This document shows positions 1 to 7,097 of a DNA stretch of 10,474 bases, piece by piece; the stretch's first letter is position 1, and each line of letters opens with the position of its first letter. The notes beneath the pieces are model-generated. The model saw only the letters and a program-made list of their open reading frames with translations, had not been told where the DNA came from and did not search any database. Position numbers and translations under genes: made by a program. The DNA comes from an uncultured Saprospiraceae bacterium (GTDB lineage Bacteria > Bacteroidota > Bacteroidia > Chitinophagales > Saprospiraceae). The stretch spans positions 1 through 10,474 of the forward strand of contig CALIQO010000015.1 in the NCBI GenBank assembly GCA_938044055.1. Reading direction: 5' to 3'.

Positions 1-220
1 GAAGGTAAGGAAAAGTACGATAACTGAAATAAGGAATGGATCATAAATTACTTCTCACAGCATCAGCAATGTTGATAATGAAATTGTAACTGTTTGTTAA
101 TGACATTAATACTTTACTCAGATAAATACATCGCACCTATATTTAATCCAAGAAAATCATCAACCTGGATTTTTTCTATAGACATCTAGAACCATTATCC
201 TTAACGCTCATATCTAAAAT

Positions 221-2548
221 ATGACTATTAAAAAATCTATTTCTACACTGTATTGCAGCCTATTCTTCCTGATATCTCTCCAAGCTCAAGTTGAATTATA
301 CTCCATAACTGGCCAAGTTGTGGATTCTATAACCAAAGAATCTATTCCCTATGTGACTGTGATTGCCAGTACACCTGAAATGAAATTTGTAGAAGGTTCT
401 GCTACTGATGAAAATGGGCAGTATTCACTAGAATTACCTAAAGGAAAATATTTCATCAGATTCAGTTTTATAGGGTATCAAGATGCTGAAGAAGCACTCG
501 ATATAAACTCTAATCAAGAACTTTCATTTTCGATGATACAAGACCAACTTACTCTAGAAACCATAGAAATTACGGAAGAGAGAACATCGGTAGAACAGAA
601 AATAGATAGGAAGATTATCAATGTAGGCCAAGACCTACAATCTGGTGGAGGTGATGCGGTAGAAGTACTCAATCAATTGTCAGAAGTCCAGACAGGCATA
701 GATGGTGGTATACAACTCAGAGGCTCAGGAAATATCAATCTACTTATTAATGGGAAGCCTTCTCCACTTGAGCCACAAGATGTACTCCAACAAATAGACG
801 CCAGCGAAATAGATAAAATAGAACTGATCACTACTCCATCTGCGAAACATCGAGCAGATGGGTTAACAGGAATCATTAATATAATTACTAAAAAGAATAG
901 AGAACGTGGGTTTACTGGGACCCTAAGCGGGAGTGCTAGCACCAACGAGCAATATAGATCTGGACTCGTATTAACTAATGGAATAGGAAATGTAAACCTA
1001 AGTCTAAATCTAAATTACGCAGATAGAGAAACAGACTCTAACAATAGCAGGAGTAGAATATCAGATGTCCTTAATTATACTCAATCTGGAGGCAACCTAT
1101 TCGATGCGCAAGTAGGAAGTATTAAAGGAGGTATAGATTGGTTTCTAGATGATAAAAACGAATTCTCATTCTCTGGAAGTTATACTAATAATTCTCACGA
1201 CATTATTAACACCACGTTTATACAAGAAGACGATGATGCATATGATTTCACATCTTTAAACAGACACGAACACTTAAGTGCAGAATACAATGCTAATTAT
1301 ATAAGATTCTTAAGTGGGAAAAACCACTATATAGAAGCCGATATCCACTTCACCGATAATAGGAACGATTTAAGTGCAGATTATAAATCAGCTGATGAAT
1401 TGAGGGATGACTTTCTAGAATATGATTCTAAGGTAAGTAATATATCCCTTGACTATGTGCAGCCATTTAATGATAGACTTGTAATTGAGAGCGGATTACT
1501 ATATACAATCAAGGATGTCAGCAACGATCAGATAATAAATGATTACGACAATACTGTCTCGCAAAATCGATTTGAATTTGACGAAACAAATCTAGGCTTA
1601 TATACCTTAATTAAAAATGAATGGGGAGATTTAACTGGACAATTCGGACTCAGGTATGAAGGCTTCTGGTCGGAAAGTCGATTCGAAAATACAGAATCGC
1701 AAGTAAATCGTGCTTACAATAATCTGTTTCCATCAGCCCACTTTACCTATGATATACGAGAAAGCAGTAGTGTGAATTTCGGCTATAACCGCAGAATATC
1801 AAGGCCTAGTCTGAGGCATGTAAACCCATTTTCTAATTCATTCGATCGGTTCTACAATCGTCAGGGAAATCCCAGTTTAGTCCCTGAATACTCGCACAAT
1901 TTAGAAGTGAATTTTCTGAACAACTATGATAAATGGAGTTTTACGCCTGGTCTATTTTATCGTTACAAGACGAACATTATTCTTCCTAGATACATTACCA
2001 ATGATTCAGATAATACCATTCTAAGCACTTATGTCAATGATGGCAACAGTTCTGCTTATGGTACAGAAGTTGCTTTGTCTATTTTCCCATTGGATTTTTT
2101 AAGAACGAACATAAATGGGAATTTTTATTTCGAAAACATCAACACAACGATCAATAACAATCTGGGTTTCACAGATTTAAACAACAGCAACTGGACCATT
2201 AAAAACCTCTTCAAATTCAATAGGAAGTTAAGTCTTGATATAACGTGGATATATCGAGGATCGAGTACCAATCGATTTAGTGAAGCAGTGCAAACTCAGA
2301 AATTCGACACAGCATTGCGCTGGAAAATTCTAGATGGCAAAGGAAGTCTAAGTTTTAGAGTAACAGATGTCTTTGACACCTTTCAATCAGAATCCTTCCT
2401 TTATGGTTCTGGATTTCAAGAAATATCTTTCCGAAAAAGAGAAACCAGAATCGGTTATATCTCATTTAGTTATCAGTTTGCCAAAGGGAAAATCTCTAAT
2501 AAGAGAACTAGAAAAATTCGGAATTTTGATTCTGGAGCTAGAGAGTAA
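221..2548 (+). CDS. TonB-dependent-receptor-like outer membrane beta-barrel protein
   Basis: A 775-residue protein with an N-terminal signal peptide (charged start, hydrophobic stretch about 9-20, likely cut near AQ at 22-23). It is followed by a carboxypeptidase-regulatory-like beta-sandwich at about 29-110 (GQVVDS, DENGQYSLELPKGKY, FIGYQD). A plug-like domain at about 124-227 carries LRGSGNINLLINGKPS (166-181) and IELITTPSAKHRADG. The rest, rich in alternating aromatic and polar residues and in Asn/Asp turns, forms the barrel. This order and length match the Bacteroidota outer membrane beta-barrel family (OMP_b-brl_3 type), relatives of TonB-dependent receptors. Such proteins are thought to move ligands across the outer membrane, but the ligand cannot be read. 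There is no SusD-like partner beside it, so a classical polysaccharide-utilisation locus is not supported. The ATG at 221 gives a complete signal peptide. It probably forms its own transcription unit, as the next gene starts 177 bp later. Confidence 0.9.
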   Translation: MTIKKSISTLYCSLFFLISLQAQVELYSITGQVVDSITKESIPYVTVIASTPEMKFVEGSATDENGQYSLELPKGKYFIRFSFIGYQDAEEALDINSNQELSFSMIQDQLTLETIEITEERTSVEQKIDRKIINVGQDLQSGGGDAVEVLNQLSEVQTGIDGGIQLRGSGNINLLINGKPSPLEPQDVLQQIDASEIDKIELITTPSAKHRADGLTGIINIITKKNRERGFTGTLSGSASTNEQYRSGLVLTNGIGNVNLSLNLNYADRETDSNNSRSRISDVLNYTQSGGNLFDAQVGSIKGGIDWFLDDKNEFSFSGSYTNNSHDIINTTFIQEDDDAYDFTSLNRHEHLSAEYNANYIRFLSGKNHYIEADIHFTDNRNDLSADYKSADELRDDFLEYDSKVSNISLDYVQPFNDRLVIESGLLYTIKDVSNDQIINDYDNTVSQNRFEFDETNLGLYTLIKNEWGDLTGQFGLRYEGFWSESRFENTESQVNRAYNNLFPSAHFTYDIRESSSVNFGYNRRISRPSLRHVNPFSNSFDRFYNRQGNPSLVPEYSHNLEVNFLNNYDKWSFTPGLFYRYKTNIILPRYITNDSDNTILSTYVNDGNSSAYGTEVALSIFPLDFLRTNINGNFYFENINTTINNNLGFTDLNNSNWTIKNLFKFNRKLSLDITWIYRGSSTNRFSEAVQTQKFDTALRWKILDGKGSLSFRVTDVFDTFQSESFLYGSGFQEISFRKRETRIGYISFSYQFAKGKISNKRTRKIRNFDSGARE

Positions 2549-2725
2549 TATAAAGTATCACTGGCCATTTCTATTTCCAATCTTTCCTTATATTTTATCA
2601 ATGAACTGAATTACTAGGTCAATAAGAATTCGCTCTTATCCAGATTCAATTTAGTTTTCTACGGTTGTGTATTCTTATTTACATTTTACTTACCTTATGC
2701 CACCGCAATATAAAAATCATTGTAG

Positions 2726-3067
2726 ATGAATATAACTAATATTATTGTAGGGTTATGTAGTGTATTGTTTCTGATGGTAGGCGCTGACAAGTTCGGTGCT
2801 TTTCTCGATCCACCTTGTAGCATGATGAATGAAATTCCTGAACTTATATGGCATGGGCTTGGTGTATTGCAGATCCTAGCTGGTATACTCATATGGCTTC
2901 CTACGTATAGAAAATATATTGCTGGATTCTTTTTTATTTTTATGCTTGCTTTTACTGCGGTTCATCTCATTCAGGGGACATCAGATGTCGGCGGAGCCAT
3001 TTTTATGGCCATATTGCTAGGCTTACTCGTATGGAACCCGAAATTTATTCAAGGTAAGCAGATCTAA
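2726..3067 (+). CDS. DoxX-like small integral membrane protein
   Basis: A 113-residue, very hydrophobic protein with four predicted transmembrane helices at about 3-20, 42-59, 63-84 and 87-104. The motif LMVGADKFGAF at the end of helix 1, the WHGLGVLQILAGILIWLP segment and the short C-terminal tail resemble the DoxX/DoxD-like family of small four-helix inner-membrane proteins. The family's biochemical role is poorly defined; some members are linked to quinone-dependent redox or stress responses. The length is usual for the family. The gene lies 177 bp after the outer-membrane protein gene and 44 bp before the secreted beta-propeller gene. Joint transcription with the latter is possible but unproven. 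No Shine-Dalgarno-like sequence stands out before the ATG, which is common in Bacteroidota. Confidence 0.75.
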   Translation: MNITNIIVGLCSVLFLMVGADKFGAFLDPPCSMMNEIPELIWHGLGVLQILAGILIWLPTYRKYIAGFFFIFMLAFTAVHLIQGTSDVGGAIFMAILLGLLVWNPKFIQGKQI

Positions 3068-3111
3068 AGATCATAGAATTAAAATCTTTTAACCCTCAAA
3101 TTCCTTTAATA

Positions 3112-4344
3112 ATGTCAATCAGAATCACTACCCTGTCGATTGTTTTGACGATTGCTAGTTTCATAAATTCTAGCGCACAAGAATTCATATTCTATTGCAG
3201 TAATACTACAGGAACTTTTCAAGTATATTCTAAGGATCTTTCTACAGATCAAGTTACTACCATTTCTTCTAACGAAAATTACAATTATTGGTGGTCTGAG
3301 CCTTCTCCAGATGGCAAGGAGTTACTACTGATGAGAAGTCCTGTGATGGAAGGTGTGAGAGACATGTTTGATTATGAGTTTTCTCAGATGGTAAAGACTA
3401 AAATCGATGGATCGGAAGAGGTGACTCTTTTAGACATTAATGACAATAATTGGAATGCCTTCGGTAATCCTCATTGGCATCCAGGCGGAGAACGGATAAT
3501 ATTTTTAGCACAACCTACCGATGAATTCTTTATCTATACCATGGACCCAGATGGAAGCAATCCTGTTAAAATAACCAATCAATTCTCGCTTGATCCTCAC
3601 TGGTCTCACAGCGGAGATCAAATTGTATTTATTGGAATCAATGCCAATCCGACTACACCCGCAAGTTTTGATGATTTCGAAGTATTCACTGCTGATTACG
3701 ATTACAATTCCAATTCTGTTTCTAATATTCTACAACTAACGGACGACACCCGCAGAGACCAAGATCCCTGCTTCTCACCTGATGACGATAAAATAGCTTT
3801 TTCTTCTGCAACAAATATTGATCTCAGCATTGCGCACATTACTGTTATGGATGCATCTGGTGCTAATAGAACAGATTACGTAAATGACAATACGACTAAT
3901 GGAGGACCCGTTAACTGGGGATCAGACAATAGAATATATTATCACAATGTAAATTTCAACATTCCGCCTTTCACCCCATTTACGGCAAAACGGTATGACG
4001 TATCCAATCAATCAAACACAGATCTCTTTCCGCCTATAACTGAAGGATACATATCTCCTTTTTACTTCAATAAAACAACAAGCAGTCTCAGTGAGAATGA
4101 AAAACTGGTGTCCGACCAATTGGTTTACCCCAACCCTACTTCCGGAATTCTATGGATTGAAAATGTAAGAAATACAAAAACTACATTTCGATTGTATTCT
4201 ATCCAAGGAGAAAAACTAATAGAAAAAACCATACTTCAAAGCCAAGAAATAGATATAGCACACCTAACACATGGGTTGTATTTATATACTCTTTCTGCAG
4301 ATGGCTTGAATCAATCAGGAAGGGTTGTGAAAATGGGAGAATAA
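3112..4344 (+). CDS. Secreted TolB/WD40-like beta-propeller protein with type IX secretion sorting domain
   Basis: A 410-residue exported protein. Residues 1-22 are a signal peptide ending in SSAQ. At least five PD40/TolB-type propeller blades follow, each with the W/P-x-F/W-S-P-D-G-x-x-I-x-F pattern: WWSEPSPDGKELLLM (60-74), PHWHPGGERIIFLA (120-133), DPHWSHSGDQIVFIG (161-175), DPCFSPDDDKIAFSS (218-232) and VNWGSDNRIYYHN (267-279). The C-terminus from about 338 is a type A sorting domain of the type IX system (YPNPTSG at 339-345, the LYSIQGEKL strand, HGLYLYTL, GRVVKM). The protein is therefore expected to be carried through the outer membrane and released or anchored on the cell surface. Propellers of this kind bind ligands or proteins, and no catalytic residues are evident. 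It is convergent with the maoC-like gene, whose stop codon lies 13 bp beyond its own. Confidence 0.85.
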   Translation: MSIRITTLSIVLTIASFINSSAQEFIFYCSNTTGTFQVYSKDLSTDQVTTISSNENYNYWWSEPSPDGKELLLMRSPVMEGVRDMFDYEFSQMVKTKIDGSEEVTLLDINDNNWNAFGNPHWHPGGERIIFLAQPTDEFFIYTMDPDGSNPVKITNQFSLDPHWSHSGDQIVFIGINANPTTPASFDDFEVFTADYDYNSNSVSNILQLTDDTRRDQDPCFSPDDDKIAFSSATNIDLSIAHITVMDASGANRTDYVNDNTTNGGPVNWGSDNRIYYHNVNFNIPPFTPFTAKRYDVSNQSNTDLFPPITEGYISPFYFNKTTSSLSENEKLVSDQLVYPNPTSGILWIENVRNTKTTFRLYSIQGEKLIEKTILQSQEIDIAHLTHGLYLYTLSADGLNQSGRVVKMGE

Positions 4345-4347
4345 TCT

Positions 4348-4382
4348 ATGGATAGGTTTATGTAATTGCTAAACCTATCCAT
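4348..4382. terminator. Hairpin between convergent genes, likely bidirectional terminator
   Basis: A perfect 13-bp inverted repeat: ATGGATAGGTTTA at 4348-4360 and TAAACCTATCCAT at 4370-4382, with a 9-nt loop. It begins 3 bp after the stop codon of the plus-strand propeller gene. It includes the stop codon (4358-4360) and last few codons of the minus-strand MaoC gene. No long T run follows on either strand, so it is not a textbook intrinsic terminator. Its position between two gene ends and perfect pairing still favour termination or 3'-end protection for both transcripts. Confidence 0.6.
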
Positions 4383-4837
4383 TCAGCAGCTATGGCAGGT
4401 TTTTCTTCGCCTTCTATTTCTATGGCAACTGCATAAGTACACTTAACACCTTCTTCTCGCTCTTGCAAATCCATAAGTTTAAACCTTCCACGAATCCTTG
4501 ATCCTACAGGAACTACATTGATAAATCTTATTTTATCGAACCCATAATTAAGGCCCATCTTAAAGCCTCTCAATTCTATACTCGATTCAAAAAAATAAGA
4601 AAACATAGAAAGAGCCAGGAATCCATGGGCTATGGTTTTCCCAAATGGAGACTCACTTTCTGATCGATCGGTGTCCATATGAATCCACTGCTCATCCCTC
4701 GTTAATATTCCGAATCGATCGATTGTCCCTTGATCTATATCCATCCATTCACTCAAGCCAATCTCCTTATCTATATAAGACTTGAGTTCATCTACATTGC
4801 TGATTACAGATTTATATGGTGTGTTTTTAGTTGTCAT
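4358..4837 (-). CDS. MaoC/NodN-family enoyl-CoA hydratase
   Basis: A 159-residue single hot-dog-fold protein, the usual size for short MaoC-like hydratases. The hydratase signature is intact: LTRDEQWIHMD at 45-55 gives the catalytic pair Asp48 and His53 (D-x4-H), followed by SPFGKTIAHGFLALS at 63-77. The QWIH form is typical of the NodN branch. Family members hydrate trans-2-enoyl-CoA, usually to (R)-3-hydroxyacyl-CoA, in the cytoplasm. It is the last gene of the five-gene minus-strand operon, 33 bp after the FabG-like gene. That pairing suggests it feeds a 3-hydroxyacyl-CoA to the neighbouring dehydrogenase. In the proposed 4-hydroxy-acid pathway it would rehydrate the enoyl-CoA formed after phosphate elimination. 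Fold and reaction class are secure; the substrate is inferred. Confidence 0.85.
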   Translation of the reverse strand: MTTKNTPYKSVISNVDELKSYIDKEIGLSEWMDIDQGTIDRFGILTRDEQWIHMDTDRSESESPFGKTIAHGFLALSMFSYFFESSIELRGFKMGLNYGFDKIRFINVVPVGSRIRGRFKLMDLQEREEGVKCTYAVAIEIEGEEKPAIAAEWIGLAIT

Positions 4838-4870
4838 AATCCATTTTAAAGTTACACTCTTGAGGTAGAT

Positions 4871-5611
4871 CTAAATAGCATATTCTCCTCCATTGGCATG
4901 GAGGGTTATCCCATTAACAAAGCCTGCTTCTTTAGAAGCCAGATACAAGTAAGCACATCCCATGTCTCTAGGCGTCCCTATCCTTCTTATAGGAATCTGT
5001 TTAATCCCTTCTTTCAGCATTTCTTCAGGAATGGAATCTGTCATTGCCGTTTTTATAAAGCCTGGGGCAACACAATTTACTGTAATTCCATGCTTACCGA
5101 CTTCCTTGCACAAGGCTCTGGTAAATCCTTGAATGGCGGCTTTGGAGGCACAATAATTCGTCTGACCAAAGGCACCTCGCATAGCGTTGATAGAAGACGC
5201 AGAAACGATGCGACCATACTTAGCTTTAATCATATGAGGCAATACAGCTTTAGAGGTAATGAAGAGACTAGTGACATTAACATCGAGTACAGTGTCCCAT
5301 TCTTGTCTTTCCATTTTCATAAATGAACGGTCTCGTATAACCCCAGCATTATTGATAAGTATATCTATCTTGCCATATCGCGATATCACTTCTTCTACAG
5401 CATTGTCCACAGAACCTTTATCGGCAACATTAACCCGCTGATAAAAAATCTCCCTATCCCCTACTTTCAGATTGTCAACGACAGCTTGTCCGTCATTGAT
5501 ATCCCAAAGTACTACAATAGCACCTGCTTCTAAAAACACTTCACATATTCCTTCTCCTATCCCTCGGGCGCCGCCAGATATAATAGCTACTTGTCCGTCT
5601 AGTCTAAACAT
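4871..5611 (-). CDS. FabG-like short-chain dehydrogenase/reductase, probable 3-hydroxyacyl-CoA dehydrogenase
   Basis: A 246-residue classical SDR with all landmarks: the cofactor loop GGARGIG (13-19), NNAG (87-90), and the catalytic tetrad Asn112, Ser140, Tyr153 and Lys157 (YCASK). It also has the APG turn after strand 6 and the C-terminal GG close of FabG-type enzymes. The second beta strand ends in VVLWDIND, and the acidic Asp37 normally selects NAD(H) over NADP(H). That fits an oxidative catabolic role better than fatty acid synthesis. It lies 49 bp after the kinase gene and 33 bp before the MaoC hydratase. MaoC followed by FabG-like oxidation would convert enoyl-CoA to 3-ketoacyl-CoA by the (R) route. 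A biosynthetic 3-oxoacyl-ACP reductase role is the main alternative, but no acyl carrier protein or ketosynthase gene is nearby. Confidence 0.85.
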   Translation of the reverse strand: MFRLDGQVAIISGGARGIGEGICEVFLEAGAIVVLWDINDGQAVVDNLKVGDREIFYQRVNVADKGSVDNAVEEVISRYGKIDILINNAGVIRDRSFMKMERQEWDTVLDVNVTSLFITSKAVLPHMIKAKYGRIVSASSINAMRGAFGQTNYCASKAAIQGFTRALCKEVGKHGITVNCVAPGFIKTAMTDSIPEEMLKEGIKQIPIRRIGTPRDMGCAYLYLASKEAGFVNGITLHANGGEYAI

Positions 5612-5660
5612 ACTTTTGATCTATTTTAAAATTCTATCAATTGATTATTATCCTTCATAA

Positions 5661-7085
5661 TTAATACTTCAAGGCTTTTTGAAATCCAGCATATTGTGGA
5701 TTGTCTATGGCTATTTGTCGGGCAACACTATTCCTAAGGTGTTTTTCAAGATCCTTACTTATTATTTTAGGATTCTGAGTTTTGATTGTATTGCAGAGCA
5801 TTTGACGGCAAGTGAAAACATCCATACAATTCTCTTGCAATAAGGCATTACAACTGCTGAGTTCAATCTGATCGCGGATGCTACCTGATTCAATTTCTCG
5901 AAGAGCAATATCCAGATTACTCATTCCTACTCTTGTAACGAATAATGCTTTCCCATCCACTTCTGGAGCCAGTTCATTTTTCATATCCTTAAGAGTGGAA
6001 CCAACCAGTTCTCTGAGAGATGCCACGTTTTTATCTACATACTCAGAGGTCTCCCTTCTTCCATCAATAGATCCAGGAATCAACAGATCAACTAAGTCGA
6101 TAAGGCCTTCTGTATGGCGCCTTCCTATGGCTATTCTGTCTCCTAATTTTTTCTCAGATAGTCGATGTGATATGCCCATCATAATACAAGCTATTGTCCA
6201 CCAGAAACAACTGTATACCTGCCACCATTTAAACCTATCAGCATCTACTCGGATACCTGACTCTTCCTCATAAGCTCTGAAAAAATCTTCTTTACTCCCG
6301 AAGCCACCTGCTTCTAGATGCCCTACTCCATACCGCCATGGCATCAAGCAGAAGTAGGCAAGATCCTTCATAGGATCACACAATGCGCCGAGCTCCCAAT
6401 CCAATATTCCGACCAAGCCGTCAGAAGGATGTACCACCAGGTTGCCGTTTCTGTAGTCACCATGACTGAGAACAAGATCGACATCTTCTGGTAGGTGATC
6501 TATCAACCATCGGTAAGTATATTCTATCATAGGAACAGGTATACCAGAGGATACATAAGCAGTATACATGCTATTAACCACATACTGAGGTGTCAATCTA
6601 GGCAAGTCTTCTTTTAAAGCAGTACCCGATAAATTTATACTGTGTATTTTTCCTAAAGCCGTACCCGATTGAGACGAGAGATTTTTTCGCACCTCTTCAT
6701 ATTTTCTAGATCGAGCAATGCGACCACCGAGGGTTTCGCCTTCTAAAAATTCCATAGCGTATCCAGATCCCAAGCCATCTTCTTCGTCAAATTCGAAATA
6801 GATCTTAGGCGTTTTTACGCCAGCCATTAAAACAGCCTTCATAACAGCCACTTCTTGCGGCAGAGACAATTGATCTAGGGTTTCTAAGTCATCATTTCCA
6901 GGCAGTCTCAATACTACAGCAACAGTTTCTCCAGTATCTGTAAGTATATTTACCTTAAACATCTGCCGACTTGCTCCACCTGTCAATTCGTCTATCTTGA
7001 GTACAGTTTTACAATTAGAAATCTTCTTAATAACCACAGCTTCTAATCGCTCTCTATGCTCGCTATTCTGCAAATCTATTTTCAT
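5661..7085 (-). CDS. APH-like 4-hydroxyacyl-CoA kinase fused to a DUF6285/LvaB-like domain
   Basis: A 474-residue two-part cytoplasmic protein. Residues about 12-340 form an aminoglycoside-phosphotransferase/choline-kinase-like fold. It has a nucleotide-loop-like GGASRQ (36-41), the catalytic loop HGDYRNGNL (208-216, Asp210 and Asn215), and the metal-binding ILDWELG (227-233, Asp229) followed by CDPMKDLAYF. This version resembles LvaA of P. putida and the kinase part of ACAD10/11, which phosphorylate the 4-hydroxyl of acyl-CoAs, not antibiotic kinases. Residues about 354-470 (ASLRELVGSTL, ALFVTRVGMSNLDIALREIE, ending IAIDNPQYAGF) resemble the small DUF6285 proteins usually encoded separately beside such kinases, including, from memory, LvaB. 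The gene starts 12 bp after the acyl-CoA dehydrogenase gene, so they are probably translated from one mRNA. The kinase fold is certain, the C-terminal assignment is good, and the substrate is inferred from context. Confidence 0.85.
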   Translation of the reverse strand: MKIDLQNSEHRERLEAVVIKKISNCKTVLKIDELTGGASRQMFKVNILTDTGETVAVVLRLPGNDDLETLDQLSLPQEVAVMKAVLMAGVKTPKIYFEFDEEDGLGSGYAMEFLEGETLGGRIARSRKYEEVRKNLSSQSGTALGKIHSINLSGTALKEDLPRLTPQYVVNSMYTAYVSSGIPVPMIEYTYRWLIDHLPEDVDLVLSHGDYRNGNLVVHPSDGLVGILDWELGALCDPMKDLAYFCLMPWRYGVGHLEAGGFGSKEDFFRAYEEESGIRVDADRFKWWQVYSCFWWTIACIMMGISHRLSEKKLGDRIAIGRRHTEGLIDLVDLLIPGSIDGRRETSEYVDKNVASLRELVGSTLKDMKNELAPEVDGKALFVTRVGMSNLDIALREIESGSIRDQIELSSCNALLQENCMDVFTCRQMLCNTIKTQNPKIISKDLEKHLRNSVARQIAIDNPQYAGFQKALKY

Positions 7086-7097
7086 GGCACTAATAAA

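Noticed and set aside
2367..2609. 80-codon plus-strand open frame overlapping the 3' end of the outer-membrane protein gene
   Set aside because: Mostly inside the barrel coding sequence in another frame, with no family resemblance in the translation.
2622..2639. ATAAGA/TCTTAT hairpin downstream of the outer-membrane protein gene as a terminator
   Set aside because: Only a 6-bp AT-rich stem, with no T tract and 70 bp beyond the stop codon. Too weak to call.
2665..2698. Bacteroidota-type promoter (TTG, 19-23 bp spacer, TAnnTTTG) before the DoxX-like gene
   Set aside because: A TTG at 2665-2667 precedes TACTTACC (19-bp spacer) or TACCTTAT (23-bp spacer), but the -7 matches are only partial and such matches are frequent in AT-rich DNA.
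3066..3089. AAAGAT/ATCTTT inverted repeat between the DoxX-like and propeller genes
   Set aside because: A 6-bp AT-rich stem with a 12-nt loop and only a short T run. Not distinguishable from chance.
221..4344. Polysaccharide-utilisation locus
   Set aside because: There is no SusD-like lipoprotein and no carbohydrate-active enzyme beside the outer-membrane barrel protein, and the barrel belongs to the shorter OMP_b-brl_3-like type, not SusC.
4898..5326. 142-codon plus-strand open frame opposite the FabG-like gene
   Set aside because: It lies wholly antisense to a well-supported SDR with intact catalytic residues, and its translation has no recognisable motif. It is a shadow frame.
5878..6273. 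131-codon plus-strand open frame opposite the kinase gene
   Set aside because: Antisense to conserved kinase and tail sequence, with low-complexity Ser/Ile-rich composition typical of shadow frames.
5661..7085. Antibiotic (aminoglycoside) resistance phosphotransferase
   Set aside because: The APH fold is present, but the operon with ACAD10/11-type and beta-oxidation-like genes and the DUF6285-like tail point to acyl-CoA metabolism. APH-family annotation alone does not imply drug resistance.
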